DNA of 39,416 nucleotides from Loigolactobacillus backii. GTDB taxonomy: Bacteria; Bacillota; Bacilli; Lactobacillales; Lactobacillaceae. The notes below the pieces were generated by a model. The model saw only the letters and a program-made list of their open reading frames with translations. It did no database searches and was not told where the DNA came from. The stretch lies in NCBI RefSeq assembly GCF_003946275.1, contig NZ_RHNQ01000019.1, forward strand, positions 1-39,416, read 5' to 3'. The translations under genes were made by a program, and so were the position numbers. Of this stretch, positions 27,276-35,034 are shown one piece after another; the first letter of the stretch is position 1; the number at the start of each line of letters is the position of its first letter.

Positions 27276-28208
27276 ATGCCTGGTAAACTATCTTTAATTG
27301 TTCCCTGCTTTAACGAAGAACAAACCCTTCCACTATTTTACCCAGCTACGGAAAAAATCAAAACTCAGCTGCGCGGCCTATCGTTGGAATATTGGTTTAT
27401 CAATGATGGCTCCCGTGACAGCACGCTAGACAAATTAAAACAACTACAGCAAAATGATCCAGAACACGTCCACTATATTTCCTTTTCTCGTAATTTTGGT
27501 AAAGAATCCGCACTGTACGCTGGTTTGCAAGCCGCAACTGGTGATTATGTTGCGGTGATGGACGCTGACTTACAGGATCCACCCGAATTACTACCAACGA
27601 TGCTTGCCGGCATTCAGGATGAACATTATGATATCGTCGGCACGAAGCGAACTGATCGCAAGGGTGAACCACCAATTCGATCCTTTTTCTCAAATCTTTT
27701 TTACCGGCTAATTAATCACATTTCCAACACACCAATTTTAAATGGCGTTCGGGATTTTCGACTAATGACGCGCCAAGTTGTCGACGCTATTTTAGCGATG
27801 AAGGAATACCGCCGCTTCTCTAAAGGAATTTTTAGTTGGGTGGGTTTTAACACTAAATACTTACCTTACGAAAATCACGATCGAATCGCTGGAAAGACTT
27901 CTTGGTCCTTTGGGAAATTATTTAAGTATTCACTAGATGGCATTGTGGCCTTTTCAGAACTACCTTTATCCATCGCCTCATTTGTCGGTTTTTTCTCATT
28001 CATTATCGCGATCATCGCCTTATTTTTCATCGTTATTCGGCAATTGGTCTTTGGTGACTCCGTGGCTGGCTGGGCTTCAATCGTCTCAATTATGATTATG
28101 GTTGGTGGCCTACAGCTACTCTGTTTGGGTATTGTCGGTAAATATATTGGCAACATTTATCTAGAAGTTAAAAATCGCCCAATTTACATTATTAAAGAAA
28201 AAAAATAA
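27276..28208 (+). CDS. Polyprenyl-phosphate glycosyltransferase, GT2 (CsbB/GtrB-like)
   Basis: 310 residues from ATG 27276, set by AAGGAGG (27258-27264); an upstream TTG would overlap that site. The GT2 domain (about 1-220) has SLIVPCFNEE, FINDGSRD, SFSRNFGKESALYAGL, the DXD-type VMDADLQDPPE and DFRLMTRQ. Two C-terminal membrane segments follow (about 222-252, 260-290), the layout of enzymes that load a sugar onto undecaprenyl phosphate. It closely resembles remembered Bacillus CsbB, which acts in lipoteichoic acid glycosylation. The partner flippase (GtcA-like) and YfhO-type transferase are not adjacent, so the acceptor polymer is inferred only. Confidence 0.9.
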   Translation: MPGKLSLIVPCFNEEQTLPLFYPATEKIKTQLRGLSLEYWFINDGSRDSTLDKLKQLQQNDPEHVHYISFSRNFGKESALYAGLQAATGDYVAVMDADLQDPPELLPTMLAGIQDEHYDIVGTKRTDRKGEPPIRSFFSNLFYRLINHISNTPILNGVRDFRLMTRQVVDAILAMKEYRRFSKGIFSWVGFNTKYLPYENHDRIAGKTSWSFGKLFKYSLDGIVAFSELPLSIASFVGFFSFIIAIIALFFIVIRQLVFGDSVAGWASIVSIMIMVGGLQLLCLGIVGKYIGNIYLEVKNRPIYIIKEKK

Positions 28209-28375
28209 ACGTACTCCGGCAGAATTGCCCGCCGCCTTTTCGATAATAAGCGGTTTACTTTTTTCCGAATACGTTTTTTTATAATTAAATGGACGCACTA
28301 ATTTTTAAAGTAATTTCAGTGAATAAAGCTCGCGAATCTAAATACTTTTAGGTACCCTCTGGTAGGTTGATAAAA

Positions 28376-28606
28376 ATGTATTTTATTTTACTAATTATTA
28401 TAAGTATTAGCTTGTTGCTTAGTGTATTTGGCACTAGTCTGGTTCTTGCCAATCATAACAGTATCAATTGGAAGATCATTTTGACGCTAATTTGCATTAT
28501 TTTAATTTTTGCACTTAGTCTGGGCTACTTTATTTGGCTACGTCAAAACCACCCGCAATTTTTATTTGCGCTTAAATCAGTCCTTTACAACTATTTAAAA
28601 GCGTGA
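28376..28606 (+). CDS. Small membrane protein of unknown function
   Basis: 76 residues from ATG 28376 (AGG nine bases upstream; a TTG three codons earlier has no usable spacing). Two hydrophobic segments (about 2-25 and 34-54) are joined by a short polar loop, NHNSINWK. A WLRQNHPQFLFALKSVLYNYLKA tail follows. No family is recognised. It follows the CsbB-like gene by 167 bp, with only a weak hairpin between, and precedes tRNA-Arg by 16 bp. It is too short for a four-segment GtcA flippase. Coding status rests on the hydrophobic pattern and the start site. Confidence 0.55.
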   Translation: MYFILLIIISISLLLSVFGTSLVLANHNSINWKIILTLICIILIFALSLGYFIWLRQNHPQFLFALKSVLYNYLKA

Positions 28607-28622
28607 GAAAATTAATTCATTC

Positions 28623-28696
<74 letters not shown>

Positions 28697-28720
28697 TTAC
28701 GCAAATTTATTGAATAACTC

Positions 28721-28768
28721 AAATAGAGTAAGAGGCCAGGACTTTTGTCCTGGCCTCTTACTCTATTT
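28721..28768. terminator. Perfect terminator hairpin after tRNA-Arg
   Basis: A perfect 22-bp stem, AAATAGAGTAAGAGGCC-type left arm (28721-28742) and its exact complement (28747-28768), with TTTT loop. Its inner half is the family 1 terminator; the outer AAATAGAGTA / TACTCTATTT extension is unique to this copy. Confidence 0.85.
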
Positions 28769-28909
28769 CCGATCGTTACTCTAGAACGTGCGCCAAAAGT
28801 CTGGGTTCACGTGCTTAACTACAACTAATTCAATAATCATAGTACGGTTATTAGATTAGCCTACATTACGCAGTAAACCCAAAACCGACTTTTAGCCCAC
28901 TCCCACTTT
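28729..28909 (-). repeat. Family 1 intergenic repeat, copy 5
   Basis: A full-length copy: AAGAGGCCAGGAC hairpin, TCTAGAACGTGCGCCAAAAG, GGGTTCACGTG, AATTCAATAATC..GGTTATTAGATT, and GTAAACCCAAAACCGACTTT. It ends exactly at the stop codon of the DUF3284 gene and is in that gene's orientation, as with copy 1 and ltaS. Confidence 0.85.
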
Positions 28910-29323
28910 TTAGTATGATTTTTCAATCTGTAAAAACATTTTCCTAAAGTTACGTCGTTTTAGTGCCCCTAAGAAAGTTTCTCTAGTGACATCCACTAAT
29001 TGTTGCCATAGACCAAGGGAGATATTCTGTTCTTGATACACCACTCGACTCTGGTCCGCATTAATTGTCGTTAAGTCATAACTTACTTTACGCTTATTAT
29101 GCTTAGTCGTCATCTCGTAGTGATAACTTTGATTAAGAATATTTTTAGTAATCCGAACTCGCGCCTTAGTTTCAGGATCCAGCTGCTTATCGTAAATGAA
29201 ACCTTGTAACTGACTAACGGATAACGCTTCACCTGTCTGTGCCTTAATTTCAAAAAGCTCAGCATCAATAATTTTACTGTATAAAAAAGCCGCCGGAATA
29301 TTCAATAATTGTTCGATTCTCAA
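28910..29323 (-). CDS. DUF3284 family protein
   Basis: 137 residues if translation starts at TTG 29323, which has GGGGGTGAT six bases upstream; an ATG at 29338 gives five more residues but lies before that site. The pattern fits DUF3284 of Lactobacillales: RIEQLLNIPAAFLYSKIIDAELFEIKAQTG at the start, then QLQGFIYDK, alternating beta-strands, and the basic end GALKRRNFRKMFLQIEKSY. The fold is probably a START/SRPBCC-like beta sheet with a C-terminal helix. Function unknown; PTS-associated members are known elsewhere, but no PTS permease is near here. Confidence 0.7.
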   Translation of the reverse strand: MRIEQLLNIPAAFLYSKIIDAELFEIKAQTGEALSVSQLQGFIYDKQLDPETKARVRITKNILNQSYHYEMTTKHNKRKVSYDLTTINADQSRVVYQEQNISLGLWQQLVDVTRETFLGALKRRNFRKMFLQIEKSY

Positions 29324-29432
29324 AGTTATCACCCCCATAAGCTTGCTTACTATCGAGAATCATATTTCTACCTTAAAGTATACGCTTCTCTAATCTCAAA
29401 TGAAATATTTTAGTATGCGTCATGTAAGAGCT

Positions 29433-30698
29433 TTATTGATCAACCTTTTTATTAGACTTGTGTTTACCTTTATTACGCTGATCACGTTTACGGTGCTTTT
29501 TCTTTGGCTTTTCCATCGTTTTTGGTTCTAATTTTGGTGTCCGCTTATGCTTACTCGTCGGTCGCTGCTTAGGCTTTTCTACTACAGGAACCTCAGTTGG
29601 ATCAGTCGTTAACGTCTGCCGGGTTAAATAAACGGGCATCAGCTGATACTTATCCCGAACAACTTGTTTCAAATCGCGAAAATCACGCTTATTTCCTAAG
29701 TTAATCACTAAGCCATCGTGTCCCATGCGCCCCGTTCGACCCACTCGGTGAATATAAATATCTAATTCACGTGGCAAATCAAAATTAACAACTGCTGGTA
29801 AGGCCGCAATATCCAGTCCACGGGCAGCAACGTCGGTTGTTAACAACAGTTTAACCTTGCGTTGCCGAAAATCAGCCAGTGCCCTTTCACGTTCAACTTG
29901 TCGCATTTGGCCATTTAAAACAGCGAAAGAAACGTGCTGGTGGCCTAAAACTTCCGCGGCATTCGCCATTTCGGCTAAAGTTGCAAAGAAGACAAGCCCG
30001 TAGAAATCGTCTAACCGACTTAAACGCCGTAACATATCTGTTCGCTTACGAATTGGCGTTTCCAGTAAATAATGCAGCACTTTACCAGCACTGTCATCAA
30101 TCTCGCGCACGTCAATCGTCTGAATCGGCAAGCCAAACCACTTTGGTAATTCATCCAAAATGGGGGTCTTCGTTGCCGAAAAGAAAGCCAACTGTGTTTC
30201 CCCAGGTGCACGCCGAACAATATCCCGCGTCTTTTCTAGCTTGTCCGGTACTAATTGTTGATCGGCCTCGTCAATAACGATCGTTTGTAAGGTATGCAGT
30301 TTCACCTTCCGTTGATCGATTAACTCCAACAAACGTCCTTCAGCGGCCACTAGAACTTCAGGCTTTTTCTTCAACCGCTCAATTTGGCGTTTAATGTTGG
30401 CTCCACCGGCAACTGCTTGAATTGTTAAGCCGACTGCCTTAGCAAACGGCTGAATCGCCGCTTTTTCCTGCATAACCAGTTCCTGTGACGGCGCTAAGAT
30501 TAAAAGCTGAATTCCTTGGCCCGGTAATAATTTTTCTAATAGAGGTAACGCAAAGGCTAACGTCTTACCTGAGCCAGTTGGCGCCAGGCCCAAAATAGAG
30601 ACATCTTTTTTTAACGGTTCATAAACTGCCTTTTGAATTGCCGTTAATTCACCTAAACCTAATGCTTGCCATGGTTCCGTAAATCTTTCACTTGGCAT
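29433..30698 (-). CDS. DEAD-box ATP-dependent RNA helicase
   Basis: 421 residues from ATG 30698 (GAGG six bases upstream, overlapping the stop of the preceding oxidoreductase gene; a TTG four codons earlier is less likely). Helicase motifs in order: Q-motif region GLGELTAIQKAVYEPL, I APTGSGKT, PSQELV, II VIDEADQQL, III SAT, DVAARGLDIA, VI HRVGRTGRMG. The tail from about residue 360 is extremely basic (KPKKKHRKRDQRNKGKHK), a likely RNA-binding extension. A role in ribosome assembly or mRNA turnover is inferred. Probably one operon with the Gfo/Idh gene upstream, with an eight-base gap between the coding regions. Confidence 0.95.
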   Translation of the reverse strand: MPSERFTEPWQALGLGELTAIQKAVYEPLKKDVSILGLAPTGSGKTLAFALPLLEKLLPGQGIQLLILAPSQELVMQEKAAIQPFAKAVGLTIQAVAGGANIKRQIERLKKKPEVLVAAEGRLLELIDQRKVKLHTLQTIVIDEADQQLVPDKLEKTRDIVRRAPGETQLAFFSATKTPILDELPKWFGLPIQTIDVREIDDSAGKVLHYLLETPIRKRTDMLRRLSRLDDFYGLVFFATLAEMANAAEVLGHQHVSFAVLNGQMRQVERERALADFRQRKVKLLLTTDVAARGLDIAALPAVVNFDLPRELDIYIHRVGRTGRMGHDGLVINLGNKRDFRDLKQVVRDKYQLMPVYLTRQTLTTDPTEVPVVEKPKQRPTSKHKRTPKLEPKTMEKPKKKHRKRDQRNKGKHKSNKKVDQ

Positions 30699-30706
30699 GA
30701 TTTTCC

Positions 30707-31702
30707 TCAATTCCCTTGATCAGCGGCAAATTCAATTCCTGCTGACTGTCTTAATTTAAATAACACTTGATTAACTGCTTGACTTGTTTTTAAGGCTGAA
30801 TTGGCCATCTGATGATCCTGCGTCGTCATCATTGAGTAAAAAGCCTCGGCCTCATGTGTCATCGGATTTTCATCGGCCGGTTCGCCTAATTCAACTGTTT
30901 TACCATCCGGCTGATAACGAGTTACCTGCGCTAAATCAGCAGCATTAGGAGCCAGTACCAGCGTTTCATGTAGTCCATAAATTTCTGATGGCAAATAAGA
31001 AGTAGCATTTTTACCAAAGATTAACGTCACGTTAAAACCAGGATAGGTTAAGATGGCTGTTCCCCTACCGTCAACTCCCGTTGGCAAAAGGTTAGCAAAG
31101 TAATGAACGTCATCTGGTACACCAAACCAGGAAACAGCATCATAAACAACGTACACGCCTAAATCCTGCAGCGAACCACCAGAGAATTTAGGTGAAAAAA
31201 TATTTGGCGTCTTACCGGCCAAAACCTGATCGTAACGGGAAGAATATTTCATATAAACTAACGTCGCTCCCTGGACCTGATCCAGCGTTTGAATGGCCTG
31301 TTTGGTAATTTGAAAATTAGGTTCATAAACGTGACGGGCACCCTCAAATAAGAACAACTGCGGCTTTTTGGCTAATAAGGCAGTAATTGTCGCCATTTCG
31401 GTTGGATTGGAGAACGCCGGCTTTTCCACAATAACGTTCTTACCAGCTTCCAAGGCGGCCTTTGCTTGTTCAAAATGTAAACTATTTGGTGAAGCAATGT
31501 AGACAACGTCAAAACTACCTTGAGCAAAGAAATCCGCCAAGGAAGTGAAAACTTCGCCAGCCTCGTACTTGGTTGCTACTTGCTGTGCTTTTTCTTCAGT
31601 TCGCGAATAGACACTGGTTAGTTGATACTTCTTGGTACTTAGAGCAGCCTGAATGAACTGTTCTGTAATCCAATTTGTCCCAATTATGCCAAGTTTTAAC
31701 AT
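30707..31702 (-). CDS. Gfo/Idh/MocA family oxidoreductase
   Basis: 331 residues from ATG 31702 (GAGAGG nine bases upstream; an ATG three codons earlier is too close to that site). The N-terminal Rossmann fold starts LKLGIIGTNWITEQF, followed by YSRTEEKAQQVA and YIASPNSLHFEQAKAALEAGKNVIVEKP, whose EKP lysine is the family catalytic residue. The C-terminal alpha/beta domain has SGGSLQDLGVYVVYDAVSWFG with the expected D-G-Y/H region. It is NAD(P)-dependent, and the substrate (sugar or polyol) is unknown. Upstream of and probably cotranscribed with the helicase. Confidence 0.93.
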   Translation of the reverse strand: MLKLGIIGTNWITEQFIQAALSTKKYQLTSVYSRTEEKAQQVATKYEAGEVFTSLADFFAQGSFDVVYIASPNSLHFEQAKAALEAGKNVIVEKPAFSNPTEMATITALLAKKPQLFLFEGARHVYEPNFQITKQAIQTLDQVQGATLVYMKYSSRYDQVLAGKTPNIFSPKFSGGSLQDLGVYVVYDAVSWFGVPDDVHYFANLLPTGVDGRGTAILTYPGFNVTLIFGKNATSYLPSEIYGLHETLVLAPNAADLAQVTRYQPDGKTVELGEPADENPMTHEAEAFYSMMTTQDHQMANSALKTSQAVNQVLFKLRQSAGIEFAADQGN

Positions 31703-31812
31703 GTCAATCATCCTCTCAATTCAATAAAGTTTTTAACATCAGCTTTTCACTCTCTCTATTTTAACCCAGTCCCATAAAAAAAGCGATTGACGTACTGTTT
31801 AAAGAGATTTCG

Positions 31813-31821
31813 TGCTATGAT
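31813..31821 (+). promoter_or_regulatory. Extended -10 promoter of the DUF4828 gene
   Basis: TGCTATGAT: TATGAT at 31816-31821 with TG extension. A TTGACG at 31787-31792 is 23 bp upstream, too far for a normal -35. Confidence 0.45.
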
Positions 31822-31852
31822 GTGTCTAAGAGAGATTGAAAGGTGTGCAGTC

Positions 31853-32239
31853 ATGAGATTAAAAAAATGGGCAACTGGTGGCGTTGGTTTTATTAAGCAA
31901 TTAACAACTTACTTAACCCGCCGTCCCACCAAAACGCCACCAGTAAAACAGGCCAACCTAACCTCATTTTACATTGGCACGTGGACTTTCTATGATGAAC
32001 AACAAAAGCGGCACCACACCTTTCAAGTATCATCCCACCTAACAATTAAAATTGATGGTAAACCTTTGGCTGGTAAAATTATAAAATTAACGGCAAAACA
32101 ATTACTTTTTTTGGATCAATATGGCTATGAACTGCTAATTACTGCCGATGAACAACAACCGGCAACCATCTTTGATGAAGCAGACCAACGAACTTATCCA
32201 ATTGCACATCTTAAAAAAGATGTCACAAAAGGAATTTAG
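31853..32239 (+). CDS. DUF4828 family protein
   Basis: 128 residues from ATG 31853, chosen because GAAAGGTG lies eight bases upstream; an earlier ATG at 31787 falls inside the promoter region. The N-terminus is a basic amphipathic stretch (RLKKWATGGVGFIKQLTTYLTRRP). The rest is a beta-rich domain (FYIGTWTFYDEQQKRHHTFQV, LTIKIDGKPLAGKIIKLTAKQLLFLDQYGYELLI), consistent with DUF4828, a Lactobacillales family of unknown function. No signal peptide or clear membrane span. Divergent from the Gfo/Idh gene. Confidence 0.7.
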   Translation: MRLKKWATGGVGFIKQLTTYLTRRPTKTPPVKQANLTSFYIGTWTFYDEQQKRHHTFQVSSHLTIKIDGKPLAGKIIKLTAKQLLFLDQYGYELLITADEQQPATIFDEADQRTYPIAHLKKDVTKGI

Positions 32240-32290
32240 CTTTGACTGCTTAATGTAGAAAGTTATTTGTAAAATAAATTAAAACACAGA

Positions 32291-32346
32291 TAAAAAGCTC
32301 CAGAATTTTTCAGTTAATCTGACTGAATATTCTGAAGCTTTTTTAT
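32291..32346. terminator. Bidirectional terminator
   Basis: AAAAAGCTCCAGAATTTTTC pairs with its partner ending TATTCTGAAGCTTTTTT, including the inner CAGTTAATCTGACTG loop. The stem is about 20 bp with a few mismatches. It separates the convergent DUF4828 and GH25-like genes. Confidence 0.85.
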
Positions 32347-32376
32347 CGTTTATAACTAGGTTAAACACCCTAGCAA

Positions 32377-33126
32377 TCATTGACCTACCGAAATAAATTG
32401 TTGCCAGCGCGCCTGTTTATGCAAATAGACTAAAGTTGTATATCTCTGATTCTGGCCGGCAACCTTCAGTTTCCCAGCTTCACTATATTCCCAAAAGACC
32501 AAATTATGCTGATCTTTAGGTAACCGTTGACTGGCCAACGCATACGGTAATTTTAAACGCTTAAGTAAAGTTGTCGCCACTTGCTGATTGCCTAAAAGAA
32601 CAACTGAACGATGATAATTTGTGCGTAATAAATTTACAAACTCACGCAAATGCGTAATTTGCCGCGAACTTGTCGGCGGCTCTTTTTGGTAGTTTCCGTA
32701 GTAAGTAACGTTGATCATGATAGGTAGATTACCACTTTGTTGGCCGACAGTTTGGCTAAATTGCCGGTATTGAGCCTTAGGACTACTGGTAAAGCTATAG
32801 TCCTGATAAACACCAATGGCCATATTTGTGCCAACTGCCCGCCAATAATTGGTTGAAAAGTTGTCATCACTATAGCTTTTCCCCTGACTTGCCCGTAAAT
32901 AAACAAAATTAACACCGGCCTTTTGCAAATTTTGAAAATCCAAAAAGCCATCATCTTGGCTAACGCGCAAACCCAATACTGGAAATGATTTTATATTTGG
33001 CCGCGTACCCGCATGGAATTTATGGTAACCAAAACCGCCAATAACCCCAATTAAACAAAGCAGTAATGTCAACATGATTAGTCGCTGGCGCCACTGCTTT
33101 TTTCGCTTTAGCCGTCTACTCAACAT
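32377..33126 (-). CDS. Membrane-anchored GH25-like protein, catalytic residues missing
   Basis: 249 residues: a basic cytoplasmic N-terminus (1-15), one membrane segment (16-33), then an extracellular domain with the GH25 muramidase pattern. Recognisable are GLRVSQDDGFLDFQNLQKAGVNFVYLRASQG for the family GIDVS..GxIDW...GIDFVIIKATEG, then AIGVYQDYSF and PIMINVTYYGN for P-x-x-x-DVE-x-x-GN. The three acidic catalytic positions are changed: D to R54, D to N139, E to T141; the ATEG glutamate is Q81. It is therefore probably not an active muramidase and may bind peptidoglycan or act as a scaffold. Transcribed alone, upstream of two family 2 elements. Confidence 0.8.
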   Translation of the reverse strand: MLSRRLKRKKQWRQRLIMLTLLLCLIGVIGGFGYHKFHAGTRPNIKSFPVLGLRVSQDDGFLDFQNLQKAGVNFVYLRASQGKSYSDDNFSTNYWRAVGTNMAIGVYQDYSFTSSPKAQYRQFSQTVGQQSGNLPIMINVTYYGNYQKEPPTSSRQITHLREFVNLLRTNYHRSVVLLGNQQVATTLLKRLKLPYALASQRLPKDQHNLVFWEYSEAGKLKVAGQNQRYTTLVYLHKQARWQQFISVGQ

Positions 33127-33167
33127 TTAACATCGCTCCTTATTTTTCTAGTTTAACACGATTTAGA

Positions 33168-33282
33168 GAGTGGTTGAAAAGGCGGTTAGATTATGGAGTA
33201 TAGCCTAGCTAGGCGAAAAGAGACGCGCAGCGGATCGTTCGACTAGCGTAGCTATACGTAATAATCTGCTTTTTCAACCACG
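33168..33282. repeat. Family 2 element, short palindromic form (about 115 bp)
   Basis: Inverted ends: GTGGTTGAAAAGGCGGTTAG at the left and CTGCTTTTTCAACCAC at the right. A second inner pair, GAGTATAGC / GCTATACG, lies within. The whole element can fold into one long hairpin. It lies 42 bp upstream of the GH25-like gene start. Confidence 0.7.
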
Positions 33283-33290
33283 TTTATTTT

Positions 33291-33520
33291 GAGAGTGCCA
33301 GAAAAAGCAGTCAGCTTCTGAGGATTACTGACGATGTCGATCGGACTAAGATAAACCGAAGTCCGAATCGCAACCAAAAACGTTAATAATCTTGATGCTA
33401 CATACGTTGTCCATTCAACTGTGGCGAAAAGCGCCAAGTTGAAACGTGGCAACCGCAGGAAGCTGCTTTTTCAAACACGTTTCCCCTAAATTAGTCACGC
33501 AAATACTTTTTAAACTCAAT
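33291..33520. repeat. Family 2 element, reverse relative of the 20682 element
   Basis: The left end is GAGTGCCAGAAAAAGCAG. The right end is GCTGCTTTTTCAAACACG (to 33482), followed by a reversed end module containing CTAAATTAGTCA and AAATACT (to about 33520). The interior holds the block CGATCGGACTAAGATAAACC and, reversed, AGTTGAATGGACAACGTATG, both shared with 20682-21001. Together with 33168-33282 it fills most of the 501-bp gap between the GH25-like and permease genes; no gene is seen there. Confidence 0.75.
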
Positions 33521-33574
33521 CGGACCTAAAAATACCAAAACCCGAACACCTTTTACGACACACTTTAGTGACCG

Positions 33575-33583
33575 TGTTATAAT
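33575..33583 (+). promoter_or_regulatory. Extended -10 promoter of the amino acid permease gene
   Basis: TGTTATAAT with TATAAT at 33578-33583. The ATG is at 33628, with AAGGAG about nine bases before it. The -35 region is poor. Confidence 0.6.
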
Positions 33584-33627
33584 GCTTTTATTCGGCTTTT
33601 TTCATTCTAATTATAAGGAGTTTCACC

Positions 33628-34950
33628 ATGGATAAGAACGGTTTAAAACGTGACATCGGCCTTTTTCCAGCGCTAGCAACGGTCATGGGGACAGTTATTG
33701 GCGGCGGTGTGTTTTTCAAGGCCGCTAGTGTTGTCAGCGCAACAAAATCTGCTAACCTAACGCTGTTTGTTTGGCTCCTAGGGGGAATCATCACGATCTG
33801 TGCTGGCCTAACCGTGGCCGAATTGGCAACTGCTTTGCCACAAACTGGTGGGGCCGTTAAGTATATTGAATATACTTACGGAAAACCCTGGGCCTTTTTG
33901 CTCGGCTGGGCGCAAATGTTGATATATTTTCCGGCAAACGTTGCTGCGCTCTCGATTATCTTTAGCACCCAATTGCTTAATCTGTTCGCCATTGACCACT
34001 TTTGGCTAATCCCAATCGCAATCTTATGCGGAACGAGTCTCACCCTGGTTAATCTTTTAGGGGCTCGCTTCGGCGGTGCATTACAGGTTGTAACGCTTAT
34101 TTTTAAATTAATTCCAATTGCCTTGATTGTCCTATTTGGATTTTTGGCCAAAAATCCAGTTCACTTTAGCCTCATTCCACTAACAAGTGGTGGCCATACT
34201 TCTTTTGCGGCCGCATTAAGTAGCGGTTTACTGGCAACTATGTTTGCCTACGATGGTTGGCTAAATGTTGGTACGGTTGCCGGTGAATTAAAAAATCCCC
34301 AGCGTGATTTACCCCGGGCCATCATTTTAGGTCTGGCATTAATTACGCTAATCTACGTATTAATCAATGCAGTCTTCCTGCGTACATTACCAGTTGCCCA
34401 AATTGCCGGTAATTTAAATACGGCTGCGGACGCCGCCATTAGGATCTTTGGTAATTTTGGTGGTAAACTTGTTACTTTAGGCATTCTGATTTCAGTTTAC
34501 GGGGCCATTAACGGCTATACAATGACCGGGATGCGTGTTCCTTTTGCGTTGGCCTATGAAAATCAGCTGCCTTTCAGCAAACAGCTAAAACGGCTATCTA
34601 AAACAAAAGTGCCCTACGTTGCCGGATTATTTGAACTGGCGATTGCCATTATTATGATGTTGGTCGGTAGTTTCGACTTATTAACCGACATGCTAGTTTT
34701 TGTCATTTGGATCTTTAGTACAATGATTTTTATCGCTGTGTTTATTCTCCGCCACCGTGATCCTAAACTAGCCCGACCATATAAAGTTCCTTTCTATCCA
34801 ATCGTACCGCTAGTTGCGTTACTTGGTGGTCTTTTTATCTTAATTGAAACCTTACTGACAAAACCACTTTTGGCCGTTATTGGTATCAGTATCACATTAC
34901 TTGGTTTGCCCGTTTACTACTGGCACCGTGCACACAGCACTGAAATATAA
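33628..34950 (+). CDS. APC family amino acid permease (SteT/YfnA-like)
   Basis: A 440-residue transporter with about 12 hydrophobic segments. The APC signature is the first-helix GTVIGGGVFFKAASVV and the second-helix TICAGLTVAELATALPQTGGAVKYIEYTYG. Further matches are FAYDGWLNVGTVAGELKNPQRDLPRAI and the C-terminal YKVPFYPIVP. It resembles the serine/threonine exchanger SteT group more than other APC branches, but the substrate is not fixed by sequence. It stands alone, with a perfect terminator directly after the stop. Upstream DNA is packed with family 2 repeats. Confidence 0.93.
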   Translation: MDKNGLKRDIGLFPALATVMGTVIGGGVFFKAASVVSATKSANLTLFVWLLGGIITICAGLTVAELATALPQTGGAVKYIEYTYGKPWAFLLGWAQMLIYFPANVAALSIIFSTQLLNLFAIDHFWLIPIAILCGTSLTLVNLLGARFGGALQVVTLIFKLIPIALIVLFGFLAKNPVHFSLIPLTSGGHTSFAAALSSGLLATMFAYDGWLNVGTVAGELKNPQRDLPRAIILGLALITLIYVLINAVFLRTLPVAQIAGNLNTAADAAIRIFGNFGGKLVTLGILISVYGAINGYTMTGMRVPFALAYENQLPFSKQLKRLSKTKVPYVAGLFELAIAIIMMLVGSFDLLTDMLVFVIWIFSTMIFIAVFILRHRDPKLARPYKVPFYPIVPLVALLGGLFILIETLLTKPLLAVIGISITLLGLPVYYWHRAHSTEI

Positions 34951-35012
34951 ATTACAAAGGTCCCGCTAGTTATTAGCTTTTGCCTAAATAACTAGCGGGA
35001 CCTTTGTAATTT
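34950..35012. terminator. Perfect bidirectional terminator
   Basis: A perfect 24-bp stem whose left arm ATTACAAAGGTCCCGCTAG.. runs 34951-34974 and right arm 34987-35010, with a 12-base loop. It begins immediately after the permease stop codon and serves the convergent NCS2 permease gene as well. Confidence 0.95.
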
Positions 35013-35034
35013 TAAGTCATAATCATTCTTCTGG

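Noticed and set aside
28340-28366. GGTACC-containing stretch as a possible T-box end
   Set aside because: Only GGTACC is present; the T-box core, specifier stem and antiterminator were not found.
33252-33452. 66-codon open frame between the GH25-like and permease genes
   Set aside because: It runs across two family 2 repeats and is not supported by a start site.
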